Shown piece after piece: positions 7,147 through 15,582 of a stretch of 64,000 bases of DNA. How positions within the stretch are numbered: the stretch's first letter is position 1; each line of letters begins with the position of its first letter. The notes below the pieces were generated by a model, which worked only from the letters and a program-made list of their open reading frames with translations, did no database searches and was not told the origin of the DNA. The translations under genes were made by a program, and so were the position numbers. The stretch is from Alkalihalobacillus bogoriensis ATCC BAA-922. Its GTDB lineage: Bacteria > Bacillota > Bacilli > Bacillales > Bacillaceae_F. The DNA is taken from positions 1 through 64,000 of the forward strand of contig NZ_KK211278.1 in assembly GCF_000621445.1 (NCBI RefSeq), written 5' to 3'.

Positions 7147-9551
7147 ACATCTTCCCTCCCTGTCATACGTAATTTAATGAGTGTAACGACACCTAGAGCC
7201 GCTATCCCTAAAACGAGTACTTCTAATAATGTATCAATGCCACGGAAGTCGACGAGGATGACGTTTACGACATTTTTTCCACCAGCTAATTTATAAGCAT
7301 TTTCTAAGAAGAAATCAGAGATAGGTTGTAACCCATTTTGATTACTTAATGCAAATGAACTTAATGCTGTTAACGTAACAAGCACACCGACACCAATCGA
7401 TATAATTAAATTTACACCATTGAATCTAGGCGTAAACTTTTCTTTACGTAACTCTGGTAAATGATAAAACGCAAGTAATAATAAGACAACCATAACCGTT
7501 TCTACAAGAAGCTGTGTTAATACTAAATCAGGTGCACTAAACACGGCGAAAAATAAAGCGATTAAAAAGCCGATGACACCGACAACGATAACAGCTGAAA
7601 TCCGGTGATGAATAAACGGTACAGATAAAGTAGCTGCAATAAAGATCAACACTAATATCCACATAAATGGTGAAATTGGAGCAACATTGACAGTATCAAT
7701 GGCAAAGGCTTCATAGCGGATAAATGTATAGCCAATCGCTAAAATAAAGAACGTTAGCATATAAGCGAAGTAATCACGCAATAAGCCAGTCATTTGCATT
7801 TGCGTTACTTTTGTTGAGCCTTTAATGAGGCCGACTAAGCCGTTGTCATACACATAATTTAATGGATCGCGTTCTCTTAAATAAATCGACAATTGCATCC
7901 ATTTCTTGGCGGTTAAATAAATCATTGTACCAAAAGCAATAACCCCTAACGTCATTAGCAATTCGGTATTTATACCATGCCAGTGATAAATATCTAAATA
8001 GAATCGTTGATCAGGTAAAATAGCGGATATTGCTGGTTCAATAATGGAATGAGTTAATAAATTAGGGAAGAACCCAATTAAAATAACGAGGGACCCTAAT
8101 ATAATTGGACTAATTAACATTCCGATTGGAGCTTCATGAACATGTTTTACATCGAAATTTTCCGGTTTGAATTTTCCGAAGAACGTCTTGAAAAACATGA
8201 TTAAACAGTAAGCGAATGTAAACACACTAGCAACCCAACCGACAATAGGGAAGATGAATCCCCATGTTTGCATATTGAAAATATCTAGTTGTGTAGCATT
8301 GACAAGCCCCGTAAAGAACATTTCTTTACTTAAGAAACCATTAAATGGTGGTAAACCTGCCATAGCGGCTAACCCTACCAATGAAATTGTAAATGTGATT
8401 GGCATAATCGCCATCAAACCACCAAGTTTTCGAATATCTCGTGTTCCTGTTTCATGGTCGATAATTCCGACAGTCATGAAGAGACTTCCTTTAAAGGTGG
8501 CATGGTTTATAAGATGGAAAATTGCCGCTAATGTTGCGGTAGTAAATAATATCGTTTCAGTACCTTCAAATCCGACATAAAGAGAAGCAGACCCAAGACC
8601 GAGTAAACACATAATTAACCCAAGTTGACTTATCGTAGAAAAAGCCAAAATTGACTTTAAGTCTTTTTGTCGGACCGCGGAGACAGAACCCCACAATAAC
8701 GTGAATAAACCTACTGCAGATATAATCCAAAACCATTCAGCTACTCCACCGAAAACAGGCGTTAATCTTGCCACTAAGTAAATCCCTGCTTTTACCATCG
8801 TAGCGGAGTGTAAATACGCACTAACAGGTGTTGGAGCTTCCATGGCATCTGGTAACCAAATATGAAATGGAAATTGAGCAGATTTCGTAAATGCTCCCAA
8901 TAATACAAGTAACATTGCCGGGATGAATAGTGGGTTTTGAGCAATAACATCTGCTTGCTCAATAATGCCTCTGATGCTAAACGTGTTTGTCATAACGTAA
9001 AGCAAAGAGAAGCCCCCTAACATACCGAACCCACCGAACACAGTAATTAACATGGATTTTTGGGCACCGTATGTTGATTTCTCCCTATGGAACCAGTAAC
9101 TGATTAATAATGACGATGCTAAACTTGTAAGTTCCCAAAACACATAAAGAACAATGAGGTTATCGGAAATAACAACCCCTAGCATAGCTCCCATAAACAT
9201 AAGTAAATAAACGTAAAAATTATTTAAGGACTCGGTTTTATTTGATAAATAGTAAATGGAATAAAGGACGACTAAGGCACCAATTCCTGTTATTAATAAT
9301 GCAAATAATAAGCTTAGTCCATCAAGATAAACAGTAAAATTAATCCCGAGAGAAGGAACCCATGCAATGGTTTCCATCACAACTAATCCACTTGATGTGG
9401 TTGGTAAATACTGTAGGAAAAGAATAAACAAAGTGATAGGTAATAGTAGGACAAACCAACCAGTATGTATCTTTCTTACGTATTTATACAAGAATGGGAT
9501 TAGGATGGCTAGTAAGAATGGTGATAATGTTGCCCAGTGTAATGCTGTCAA
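7143..9551 (-). CDS. mrpA: Na+/H+ antiporter subunit MrpA (NuoL-like)
   Basis: The 802-residue largest Mrp subunit, combining a NuoL-like antiporter module (about residues 1-500) with a C-terminal NuoJ/MnhB-like region. Glu140, in VLYVFWELTSLASSLL, is the conserved membrane glutamate required for activity, and GAFTKSAQFPFHIWLPDAME holds the channel lysine. The start is TTG, with GGAGG nine bases upstream. Length matches alkaliphile MrpA (about 800). In alkaliphilic Bacillus this complex supports cytoplasmic pH homeostasis and Na+ resistance. It is the first gene of the operon. Confidence 0.97.
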   Translation of the reverse strand: MTALHWATLSPFLLAILIPFLYKYVRKIHTGWFVLLLPITLFILFLQYLPTTSSGLVVMETIAWVPSLGINFTVYLDGLSLLFALLITGIGALVVLYSIYYLSNKTESLNNFYVYLLMFMGAMLGVVISDNLIVLYVFWELTSLASSLLISYWFHREKSTYGAQKSMLITVFGGFGMLGGFSLLYVMTNTFSIRGIIEQADVIAQNPLFIPAMLLVLLGAFTKSAQFPFHIWLPDAMEAPTPVSAYLHSATMVKAGIYLVARLTPVFGGVAEWFWIISAVGLFTLLWGSVSAVRQKDLKSILAFSTISQLGLIMCLLGLGSASLYVGFEGTETILFTTATLAAIFHLINHATFKGSLFMTVGIIDHETGTRDIRKLGGLMAIMPITFTISLVGLAAMAGLPPFNGFLSKEMFFTGLVNATQLDIFNMQTWGFIFPIVGWVASVFTFAYCLIMFFKTFFGKFKPENFDVKHVHEAPIGMLISPIILGSLVILIGFFPNLLTHSIIEPAISAILPDQRFYLDIYHWHGINTELLMTLGVIAFGTMIYLTAKKWMQLSIYLRERDPLNYVYDNGLVGLIKGSTKVTQMQMTGLLRDYFAYMLTFFILAIGYTFIRYEAFAIDTVNVAPISPFMWILVLIFIAATLSVPFIHHRISAVIVVGVIGFLIALFFAVFSAPDLVLTQLLVETVMVVLLLLAFYHLPELRKEKFTPRFNGVNLIISIGVGVLVTLTALSSFALSNQNGLQPISDFFLENAYKLAGGKNVVNVILVDFRGIDTLLEVLVLGIAALGVVTLIKLRMTGREDV

Positions 9552-9599
9552 AGTTTATGACCTCCTTTTAATGATTAACTTTTTCTTTTACATGAAATA

Positions 9600-9619
9600 A
9601 AACTTGGCTAACCAAGTTT
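9600..9619. promoter_or_regulatory. Hairpin in the mrpA leader
   Basis: Eight-pair stem AAACTTGG/CCAAGTTT with a four-base loop and T-rich tracts on both strands (TTTTATTTT on plus, TTTTATTT on minus), about 50 bases upstream of mrpA. No plus-strand gene ends here, so on the minus strand it may be an attenuator in the mrp leader. It could also end an unannotated transcript. Confidence 0.4.
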
Positions 9620-9936
9620 TTATTTTGGTTTTGTATGGGACGAATTAGACCGGAAAGGGAGAGGTGTTTTAGGCACATTAAAAATTATATACTAAATTTT
9701 CACTACATGCACACTAGAAACCTTGACACAATCACGATTTGTTTACCCCATTATAAATATGAAGAAACGAGTAATTCCGCAAAAAAAAATTTTTTTTTGA
9801 AAACGATCTCAAATTTAAGGAGACAACTCATATTATTTATCCTCATGAAAAAAATATGCTTGTTTTTGAAATTCGACGTATATTTTTCCAAACGGTTTCT
9901 CATTCTAATAGTAGAAACGACTTGGAGTGAGTAATC
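9620..9936. other. AT-rich divergent intergenic region
   Basis: About 317 bases between mrpA and the small membrane peptide. It contains an A9-T10 tract near 9781-9800 and a minus-strand TATAAT (9689-9684) that could be an mrp -10 element without a good -35. A 99-codon plus-strand frame spans it but lacks a ribosome binding site and has biased composition. Confidence 0.5.
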
Positions 9937-10131
9937 ATGAATGTACGAAAAGGGATTATAGCTTTCTTAATTTTTCTAGTGATGTTCATAGCGGCTTGGC
10001 GTGCTGATGCCGTCAACAACCGTTATGTTCAGCACCCAGAAAGAGAAGACATTGGCATCCTAGAAGTTGCACCACAACAATTAGTGCCACTTGAACGATT
10101 TAATTCGCGTGAATATATCCGACACCGTTAG
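9937..10131 (+). CDS. Small single-pass membrane protein, function unknown
   Basis: A 64-residue protein with an N-terminal hydrophobic helix (residues 6-20, IIAFLIFLVMFIAAW) after a short basic start, then a 40-residue polar tail ending in REYIRHR. This looks like a membrane-anchored peptide with an outside tail, or an uncleaved signal anchor. GGAGTGAG precedes the ATG and a strong terminator follows at 16 bases, supporting a real monocistronic gene. I do not recognise the family. Confidence 0.65.
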   Translation: MNVRKGIIAFLIFLVMFIAAWRADAVNNRYVQHPEREDIGILEVAPQQLVPLERFNSREYIRHR

Positions 10132-10146
10132 GATTCCGATAAAAAA

Positions 10147-10168
10147 AACCACTGCCGATGCAGTGGTT
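10147..10168. terminator. Bidirectional terminator between the small peptide gene and sda
   Basis: Nine-pair stem AACCACTGC/GCAGTGGTT with loop CGAT, flanked by an A-run on the left and a T-run on the right. It ends both converging transcripts. Confidence 0.85.
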
Positions 10169-10183
10169 TTTTTAATTTCTTTA

Positions 10184-10324
10184 TTATGAAGAAAGTTTAA
10201 TTTTATCAGTTAAGGAGCGACGGTCAATTTCTAATTTGACTAAATAAACAAAATCTTCACTAAGCTGTAGCTCGATTGCTTTATAATAAGTTTCGATAAG
10301 CAAGTCATCAGATAATTTTTTCAT
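10184..10324 (-). CDS. sda: Sporulation inhibitor Sda
   Basis: A 46-residue protein (begins [18 protein letters not shown]) closely matching B. subtilis Sda, the checkpoint protein that binds the histidine kinase KinA and blocks sporulation when replication is perturbed. Leu21 and Phe25, the key contact residues in B. subtilis, are both kept. Two perfect DnaA boxes lie 180-280 bases upstream, matching DnaA control of sda in B. subtilis. Oddly, GGAGG is 28 bases before the ATG, with a small hairpin between them. It sits before yqeH, its usual neighbourhood. Confidence 0.93.
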   Translation of the reverse strand: MKKLSDDLLIETYYKAIELQLSEDFVYLVKLEIDRRSLTDKIKLSS

Positions 10325-10331
10325 CTTGTCT

Positions 10332-10357
10332 CTGCCTAGTTACGGCAGTTCACCTCC
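10332..10357 (-). promoter_or_regulatory. Distant Shine-Dalgarno and intervening hairpin before sda
   Basis: On the minus strand GGAGG (10357-10353) is followed by a stem CTGCC (10348-10344)/GGCAG (10336-10332) with a seven-base loop, and then the ATG at 10324. No other start codon in a suitable frame is near the GGAGG. Folding would bring it to about 11 bases from the ATG. Confidence 0.45.
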
Positions 10358-10506
10358 CTAATATTCTTTATCAAGGTATATCTAATTTCCTAGTGAAAAA
10401 AGGTTATTGTGTTGGATTTACATTTCTCTTTTTATTGGGTAGAATGCTTGTCTCTTTTTGTTACATTCATCCTACCATGAATTGTAAAAAGGAACAACCG
10501 TTCGTT

Positions 10507-10606
10507 TTATCCACATTTGGTAGTGGATAACCTGTGGGTTACTTGTTTATAAAGAAAAAAACGATTGATTTTACTAGATGTTGAGACGTGTATAACGTTA
10601 TCCACA
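10507..10606. promoter_or_regulatory. DnaA-box cluster upstream of sda
   Basis: Two perfect TTATCCACA boxes (10507-10515 and 10598-10606, plus strand) and an inverted box with one mismatch, AGTGGATAA (10522-10530). In B. subtilis DnaA binds boxes upstream of sda and links its transcription to replication initiation. The spacing and number fit such control here. Confidence 0.7.
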
Positions 10607-10946
10607 ACTGTAGATATGAAGGATCTTTTGTCGAAAAGTTTTTGAATTTTTTTTTGTTTTAAGCATAAACTTATAAATTGCAAATAAATGGAGTGGTTTT
10701 TTGTCGAAGGGTGACTTTTGCATAAGGATTGAAAAATATGAGATTTAAGGGTATACTTACCGTTTGAATTACTTATGTTATCTTTTGTGTAAGTGCATGT
10801 ACTAGCAATCAAGGATGAAGACAGTAACGATATTACATACTATGAAGAAGAACAACATAACAAGTTAGATGGAAGATATCTTCTATTATGTACGTAAACA
10901 TAGGCTAAATCGTTTCATGATAAATAGAAAAAGAAAGGGTTGAGTG
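10607..10946. other. Intergenic region before yqeH
   Basis: About 340 AT-rich bases with no convincing gene. In B. subtilis yqeG, a HAD-family phosphatase gene, occupies the position just upstream of yqeH; nothing resembling it is present here. Short frames of 17-24 codons exist but lack ribosome binding sites. Confidence 0.5.
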
Positions 10947-12062
10947 ATGAATATGCTCGAACGAGAGACTATTTGTGCAGGTTGTGGGGTAAAAGTCCAA
11001 TCCGAACATAAAGATAAATTAGGATATACTCCAGCATCGGCACTACAAAAAGATATAGTCATATGTCAACGGTGCTTTCGGTTAAGACATTATAATGAAG
11101 TTCAAGATGTTTCTTTAACAGATGATGATTTTCTCAAAATTTTAACGAGCCTTGGCCATACAAATGCGCTAATCGTTAAAATCATTGATATTTTTGATGT
11201 GAATGGAAGTTGGTTGCCTGGATTACACAGATTTGTCGGAAATAATGATGTTTTATTATTAGGAAATAAAACGGATTTATTGCCAAAGTCGTTAAATGTA
11301 AACAGGTTAACAAACTGGTTAAAAAAGTCTGCGAAAGAACATGGATTAAAACCAATCGATGTTCACCTTTTAAGTGCGTCGAAAGGGCAAGGAATTATTG
11401 AAGCGGCAAATCGAATTGATGAGCTTAGAAAAGGGAAAGACGTTTATATTGTGGGGGCAACGAACGTAGGAAAGTCTACCTTTATAAATAAATTAATTGA
11501 AGCTTTTGGTGGAGAAGATGAATTAAAAATAACGACGTCCCATTTTCCAGGGACGACATTAGATATGATTGACATTCCATTAGATGATGGGAAATTTCTT
11601 TATGATACCCCAGGAATTATAAATCATCATCAAATTGCTCATTATATTGATAAAAAAGAACTAAAGGTCATTACACCGAAAAAGGAAATCAAACCGAGAG
11701 TATTCCAATTAAATGAAGAACAAAGCTTATTTTTTGGTGGGTTAGCTCGATTTGACTTTAAAACAGGTGGTCACGGGTCATTTGTCTGTTATTTCTCAAA
11801 TGAGTTAATGATTCATCGGACAAAATTAGAAAAAGCAGACGAGTTATATAAAAATCACCTCGGTGAATTGCTAACTCCTCCTGGCGAAGATACAAAAGAG
11901 ACATTACCCGAATTCGTTCGACATGACTTTACTATTAAGGAAGAAAAATGTGATATCGTCTTTTCCGGTTTAGGGTGGGTTGCTGTTCACCAACCGCATG
12001 TTACTGTTAGTGCCTACGTACCTAAAGGTGTGGGAGTGTCCATTCGGAGTTCGTTAGTATAG
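10947..12062 (+). CDS. yqeH: Ribosome-assembly GTPase YqeH
   Basis: A 371-residue circularly permuted GTPase needed for 30S subunit assembly. An N-terminal treble-clef zinc finger uses CAGC (from residue 10) and CQRC (from about 40). The G motifs appear in permuted order: NKTD (G4) first, then the P-loop GATNVGKS, then DTPG (G3). A C-terminal RNA-binding domain follows. The start is placed at ATG 10947, seven bases after AAAGGG; a GTG at 10944 is directly adjacent. It leads the yqeH-aroE-yhbY-nadD-yqeK-rsfS cluster. Confidence 0.95.
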   Translation: MNMLERETICAGCGVKVQSEHKDKLGYTPASALQKDIVICQRCFRLRHYNEVQDVSLTDDDFLKILTSLGHTNALIVKIIDIFDVNGSWLPGLHRFVGNNDVLLLGNKTDLLPKSLNVNRLTNWLKKSAKEHGLKPIDVHLLSASKGQGIIEAANRIDELRKGKDVYIVGATNVGKSTFINKLIEAFGGEDELKITTSHFPGTTLDMIDIPLDDGKFLYDTPGIINHHQIAHYIDKKELKVITPKKEIKPRVFQLNEEQSLFFGGLARFDFKTGGHGSFVCYFSNELMIHRTKLEKADELYKNHLGELLTPPGEDTKETLPEFVRHDFTIKEEKCDIVFSGLGWVAVHQPHVTVSAYVPKGVGVSIRSSLV

Positions 12063-12076
12063 GGGGAGGAGAAAAG

Positions 12077-12907
12077 ATGGGGAAACTATTTGGCCTTTTA
12101 GGAAATCCTGTTGGGCATTCATTATCGCCGGCGATGCATAATGAAATGTTTACTTTTTTACAGTTGCCACATTATTATCACGCTTTTAATGTGGAAGAAA
12201 CTCAATTAGAAAAAGCTGTTGCTGGTATTAAAGCATTAGGCATTGCTGGTTTTAATGTTACGATCCCACACAAAGTGGCCATTATGAAATACTTGGATGA
12301 AATAGATGATGAGGCTAAGAAAATTGGTGCCGTTAATACAGTTGTAGTAGAAGATGGGAAATTGATTGGCTATAACACAGATGGAAGAGGATATTTAGAA
12401 TCCCTACTTGACGTGACGGGTCTGACGCTACAACAAAAGTCTGTTCTTGTTATTGGAGCAGGAGGAGCGGCTAGAGCGATCGTTACAGTCCTAGTTTCTC
12501 ACGGTGTAGGTGATGTGACCATTTGTAATCGGACAAAAGAAAAAGCAAATACCCTTGCTAGTGAGACAATGACAAAGTCAATTAGTATACAAGACGCAGA
12601 ACAACAGTTAGCTACTTTTGACTTAATTATTAATACCACTTCGGTTGGGATGAGTCCCAAGATAAATGAGATGCCTTTAAGCTTGGAAAAAATGAAAGAA
12701 GGCACAGTTGTAAGTGATTTGATTTATAACCCGCTTGAAACAAAACTCCTTAAAGAAGCGAAAAAGAAAAATGCTTTAATTGTTGAAGGAGTCGGGATGT
12801 TTGTTGGACAAGGCGCACTTGCGTTTGAAAAGTGGACAGGCATTCAACCTGACCGTAATAAAATGAAAGAGCGTGTATTAAAGGAACTTGGAGGTTCATT
12901 ATGTTAA
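12077..12907 (+). CDS. aroE: Shikimate dehydrogenase (NADP+)
   Basis: A 276-residue enzyme reducing 3-dehydroshikimate to shikimate in the aromatic amino acid pathway. The substrate site [15 protein letters not shown] (from residue 9), the catalytic lysine in [13 protein letters not shown], the GYNTDGRG loop and the NADP-binding [10 protein letters not shown] are all intact. GGAGGAG precedes the ATG. It is 14 bases after yqeH and overlaps yhbY by seven bases, in the standard Bacillus order. Confidence 0.97.
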   Translation: MGKLFGLLGNPVGHSLSPAMHNEMFTFLQLPHYYHAFNVEETQLEKAVAGIKALGIAGFNVTIPHKVAIMKYLDEIDDEAKKIGAVNTVVVEDGKLIGYNTDGRGYLESLLDVTGLTLQQKSVLVIGAGGAARAIVTVLVSHGVGDVTICNRTKEKANTLASETMTKSISIQDAEQQLATFDLIINTTSVGMSPKINEMPLSLEKMKEGTVVSDLIYNPLETKLLKEAKKKNALIVEGVGMFVGQGALAFEKWTGIQPDRNKMKERVLKELGGSLC

Positions 12908-13191
12908 CTGGAAAACAAAAACGATTTTTGCGAGCGAAGGCTCATCATTTACAACCGATTTTTCAAGTTGGAAAAGGTGGAGTAAATGAAAACATGATTA
13001 AACAAATTGAGGAAGCGTTAGAAGCAAGAGAATTATTAAAGATAAGTGTGCTACAAAATTGTGATGAAGATAAAGATGAAGTAGCAGAAATGTTAAAGGT
13101 TGGAGCAAAAGCTGAGCTCGTTCAAGTGATTGGGAATACGATCGTATTATATAAAGAATCAAGAGAAAATAAAGCGATTGAATTACCTTAA
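12901..13191 (+). CDS. yhbY: YhbY-family RNA-binding protein (CRM domain)
   Basis: A 96-residue single CRM-domain protein (known as YqeI in B. subtilis), associated with pre-50S ribosomal particles in bacteria. The opening [20 protein letters not shown] and the loop [11 protein letters not shown] are the conserved features, the latter a GxxG-type RNA-binding loop. GGAGG lies seven bases before the ATG, inside the end of aroE, so translation is coupled. Confidence 0.95.
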   Translation: MLTGKQKRFLRAKAHHLQPIFQVGKGGVNENMIKQIEEALEARELLKISVLQNCDEDKDEVAEMLKVGAKAELVQVIGNTIVLYKESRENKAIELP

Positions 13192-13226
13192 ACTCTATAA
13201 ATTAAGACGAGGGGACCTTGTTTGGA

Positions 13227-13814
13227 ATGAAGAAAATTGGTATTTTAGGGGGGACTTTTGATCCTCCGCATTTAGGTCACTTATTAATTGCAGAAGAAGT
13301 AAGGTCACAACTGACATTGGATGAGATATGGTTTATGCCGTCTTATATTCCCCCTCACAAAAATCGTCATGATCTTTCTTCGTCTGTTGAAAGAAAAACA
13401 ATGGTAGAATTAGCGATTAAAGATAATGGATATTTTTCACTCTCAACATTAGAAATTGAAAGAAAAGGGCGCTCATATACGATTGACACAATGAAGCAAT
13501 TAAAAGCACAGTATGCTGATGTTGCATTTTATTTTATTATCGGTGGGGATATGATTGGACAGCTTCATACATGGGTGGAGATTGAGTACTTATTAGGGTT
13601 AGTCACCTTCGTTGGACTAAAACGCCCACAATTTGATCACAATACGCCATATAAAAATCAAATCATTGAGGTGGATGTACCACAAGTTGATATTTCCTCC
13701 TCGTTAATACGACAACGAGTTAGTCGTGGGGAAAGTATTCGCTATTTAGTACCTGATCCGGTTGGTACGTTTATTCGAGAGAGGGGATTATATGGAGAGG
13801 GAAGAAGCACTTGA
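13227..13814 (+). CDS. nadD: Nicotinate-nucleotide adenylyltransferase
   Basis: A 195-residue enzyme forming deamido-NAD from nicotinate mononucleotide and ATP. GILGGTFDPPHLGHLLIAEE holds the (H/T)xGH nucleotidyltransferase motif and DISSSLIRQR the ISSSxxR motif. The start MKKIGILGG was chosen to match relatives; an in-frame TTG at 13218 is too close to GAGGGG. It overlaps yqeK by 23 bases. Confidence 0.96.
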   Translation: MKKIGILGGTFDPPHLGHLLIAEEVRSQLTLDEIWFMPSYIPPHKNRHDLSSSVERKTMVELAIKDNGYFSLSTLEIERKGRSYTIDTMKQLKAQYADVAFYFIIGGDMIGQLHTWVEIEYLLGLVTFVGLKRPQFDHNTPYKNQIIEVDVPQVDISSSLIRQRVSRGESIRYLVPDPVGTFIRERGLYGEGRST

Positions 13815-14370
13815 AATTGTAAAAGCTCATCTAACCGAACATAGGTATACTCATACGGTCGGTGTCATGGAAACCGCAATTTTACTTGCAAAAAAATATG
13901 GACAAAATAAAGAAAAAGCAGAATTAGCAGCGATTTTTCATGATTATGCTAAATTTCGTCCTAAAGATGAAATGAAGGCTATTCTCCTGCAACAGCAAAT
14001 AGCGGTGGATATGCTTGATTATGGAGATGAATTGTTACATGCCCCTTGTGGTGCTTATCTTGTAAAACAAGAAGTTGGTATCGATGATGAAGAAGTATTG
14101 CAAGCCATTGAATCTCATACGACAGGTCGTCCAAATATGACGATGTTAGAGAAAATCATATTTATTTCTGATTATATCGAACCAAATCGGATTTTTCCAG
14201 GGGTGGAAGAAGTTCGACAAGTCACATTTCAAGATATAGATGAAGGAATCCTTATGTCGATAAAAAATACAGTGACTTTTCTCATGAAGAAGAACCAACT
14301 CGTTTATCCTGGAACACTAGCGACGTATAACGAAATGGTACAAAGCAGGCAAAATAAAAGGAGGGTATAA
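13792..14370 (+). CDS. yqeK: HD-domain Ap4A hydrolase YqeK
   Basis: A 192-residue HD-superfamily metal-dependent phosphohydrolase. Metal ligands are visible in EHRYTHTVGVM, AIFHDYAKF (the HD pair) and ESHTTGRPNM. B. subtilis YqeK hydrolyses diadenosine tetraphosphate to two ADP. GAGAGGGG ends five bases before the ATG, which was preferred to a longer in-frame TTG reading without a binding site. It starts within nadD and is followed by rsfS one base later, as in other Firmicutes. Confidence 0.94.
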   Translation: MEREEALEIVKAHLTEHRYTHTVGVMETAILLAKKYGQNKEKAELAAIFHDYAKFRPKDEMKAILLQQQIAVDMLDYGDELLHAPCGAYLVKQEVGIDDEEVLQAIESHTTGRPNMTMLEKIIFISDYIEPNRIFPGVEEVRQVTFQDIDEGILMSIKNTVTFLMKKNQLVYPGTLATYNEMVQSRQNKRRV

Positions 14371-14371
14371 A

Positions 14372-14725
14372 ATGACAGAAAATAATGTGTTAGAATTAGC
14401 AGTAAAAGCGTGTGACGACAAAAAGGCAGAAAATATTGTGGCGATGGATATGAAAGGGATTTCTTTAATGGCAGAATACTTTGTCATTTGTCATGGAAAT
14501 TCGGAAAAGCAAGTACAAGCTATTGCTTACGAGGTGAAAAAAGCCGCACAAGAGCATGGGATGGATTTAAAAAGGCTAGAAGGATATGACCAAGCAAGAT
14601 GGGTCTTAATCGATTTAGGAGATGTTATTGTCCACGTATTCCATAAAGATGAAAGGTTATTTTACAACCTTGAAAAACTGTGGGGAGATGCGCCTGTTGT
14701 ACAATTAGAAGGTGTGTTGCGATAA
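14372..14725 (+). CDS. rsfS: Ribosomal silencing factor RsfS
   Basis: A 117-residue protein of the Iojap/RsfS family. It binds ribosomal protein uL14 on the 50S subunit and blocks subunit joining when nutrients are short. The core AEYFVICHGNSEKQVQAIA and the C-terminal DLGDVIVHVFHKDERLFYNL are conserved. AAAGGAGGG lies before the ATG. The stop shares a base with the next start codon (TAATG). Confidence 0.96.
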   Translation: MTENNVLELAVKACDDKKAENIVAMDMKGISLMAEYFVICHGNSEKQVQAIAYEVKKAAQEHGMDLKRLEGYDQARWVLIDLGDVIVHVFHKDERLFYNLEKLWGDAPVVQLEGVLR

Positions 14726-15582
14726 TGCTAACACCAGGTCAAATGGAAACGTTAAAAGTAGCGCGAAAAGCTAAGTTTGGATATTTCTTAACCGATGGCC
14801 AAGTTGACGTGTTGCTTCATGAAAGAGAAGCAACGAAAGTGTTAGAAGAAGAAGAAGAAGTAACCGTCTATTTATACCATGACCATCAAAATCGAATCGC
14901 TGCAACGATGACAAGACCACACGTTATTCTTGGTGAAATTGCTTGGTTAGAAGTTGTTACAGTCAAACCTCGTGATGGATTATTTTTAAATAATGGCATA
15001 TCAAGGGATTTATTTGTTTCCATGGACGAGCTTCCAACCGACCGGAATTTATGGCCACAAGAAGGTGACAGCCTTCCAGTGACCCCAACGTTTGATAAAA
15101 AAGGACGAGTAATGGGAAAGCTCGTTAGTGGACAACCGATTGAAAAAGAAGCAAAAAAAGCTGATAAAATAATTATGAACACAGAAGTTTCAGGGATTGT
15201 GTACCACTTTGGAAGTGAAGGTGTGTTTTTGTTAACGGACGAAAAGTATTTAGCGTTTTTACATGAAAGTGAAATGAAAGATCACCCAAGATTAGGAGAA
15301 CGATTGGAAGTGCGTGTCACGTTTGTTAGGGAAGACGGGCGCATTAACGTTTCGATGCATGCTTCTAAAATGGAAAGTCAAGTAGAAGATTCAGAAAAGG
15401 TATATCGGCATTTAGTGAATCGGGGTGGATCAATGCCTTATGGGGACAAAACTCCTGCTGACGAGGTGAAATCCCGATTTAACATAAGTAAAGCGGCTTT
15501 TAAACGGGCATTAGGGAAACTGATGAAAGAAGATAAAGTTTATCAAAAAGACGGTTGGACGTATGCGAAGGAGAAAGAATGA
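14725..15582 (+). CDS. S1-domain RNA-binding protein, CvfB/YitL-like
   Basis: A 285-residue protein resembling CvfB of Staphylococcus (YitL in B. subtilis): tandem S1-like OB folds in about residues 1-210 (KFGYFLTDGQVDVLLHE is the first, SGIVYHFGSEGVFLLTDEKY the third), then a winged-helix domain (about 225-285) with GGSMPYGDKTPADEVKSRFN. CvfB binds poly-U RNA and affects virulence gene expression. The start ATG overlaps the rsfS stop. In B. subtilis yqeM follows rsfS directly, so this gene is an insertion into that cluster. It overlaps yqeM by four bases. Confidence 0.88.
   Translation: MLTPGQMETLKVARKAKFGYFLTDGQVDVLLHEREATKVLEEEEEVTVYLYHDHQNRIAATMTRPHVILGEIAWLEVVTVKPRDGLFLNNGISRDLFVSMDELPTDRNLWPQEGDSLPVTPTFDKKGRVMGKLVSGQPIEKEAKKADKIIMNTEVSGIVYHFGSEGVFLLTDEKYLAFLHESEMKDHPRLGERLEVRVTFVREDGRINVSMHASKMESQVEDSEKVYRHLVNRGGSMPYGDKTPADEVKSRFNISKAAFKRALGKLMKEDKVYQKDGWTYAKEKE

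Noticed and set aside
9635-9934. A 99-codon plus-strand frame upstream of the small membrane peptide
   Set aside because: It runs through an A9-T10 tract, has no ribosome binding site and a composition typical of AT-rich spacer.
10507-10812. A 101-codon minus-strand frame upstream of sda
   Set aside because: It overlaps the DnaA-box cluster, has no ribosome binding site and looks like random AT-rich translation.
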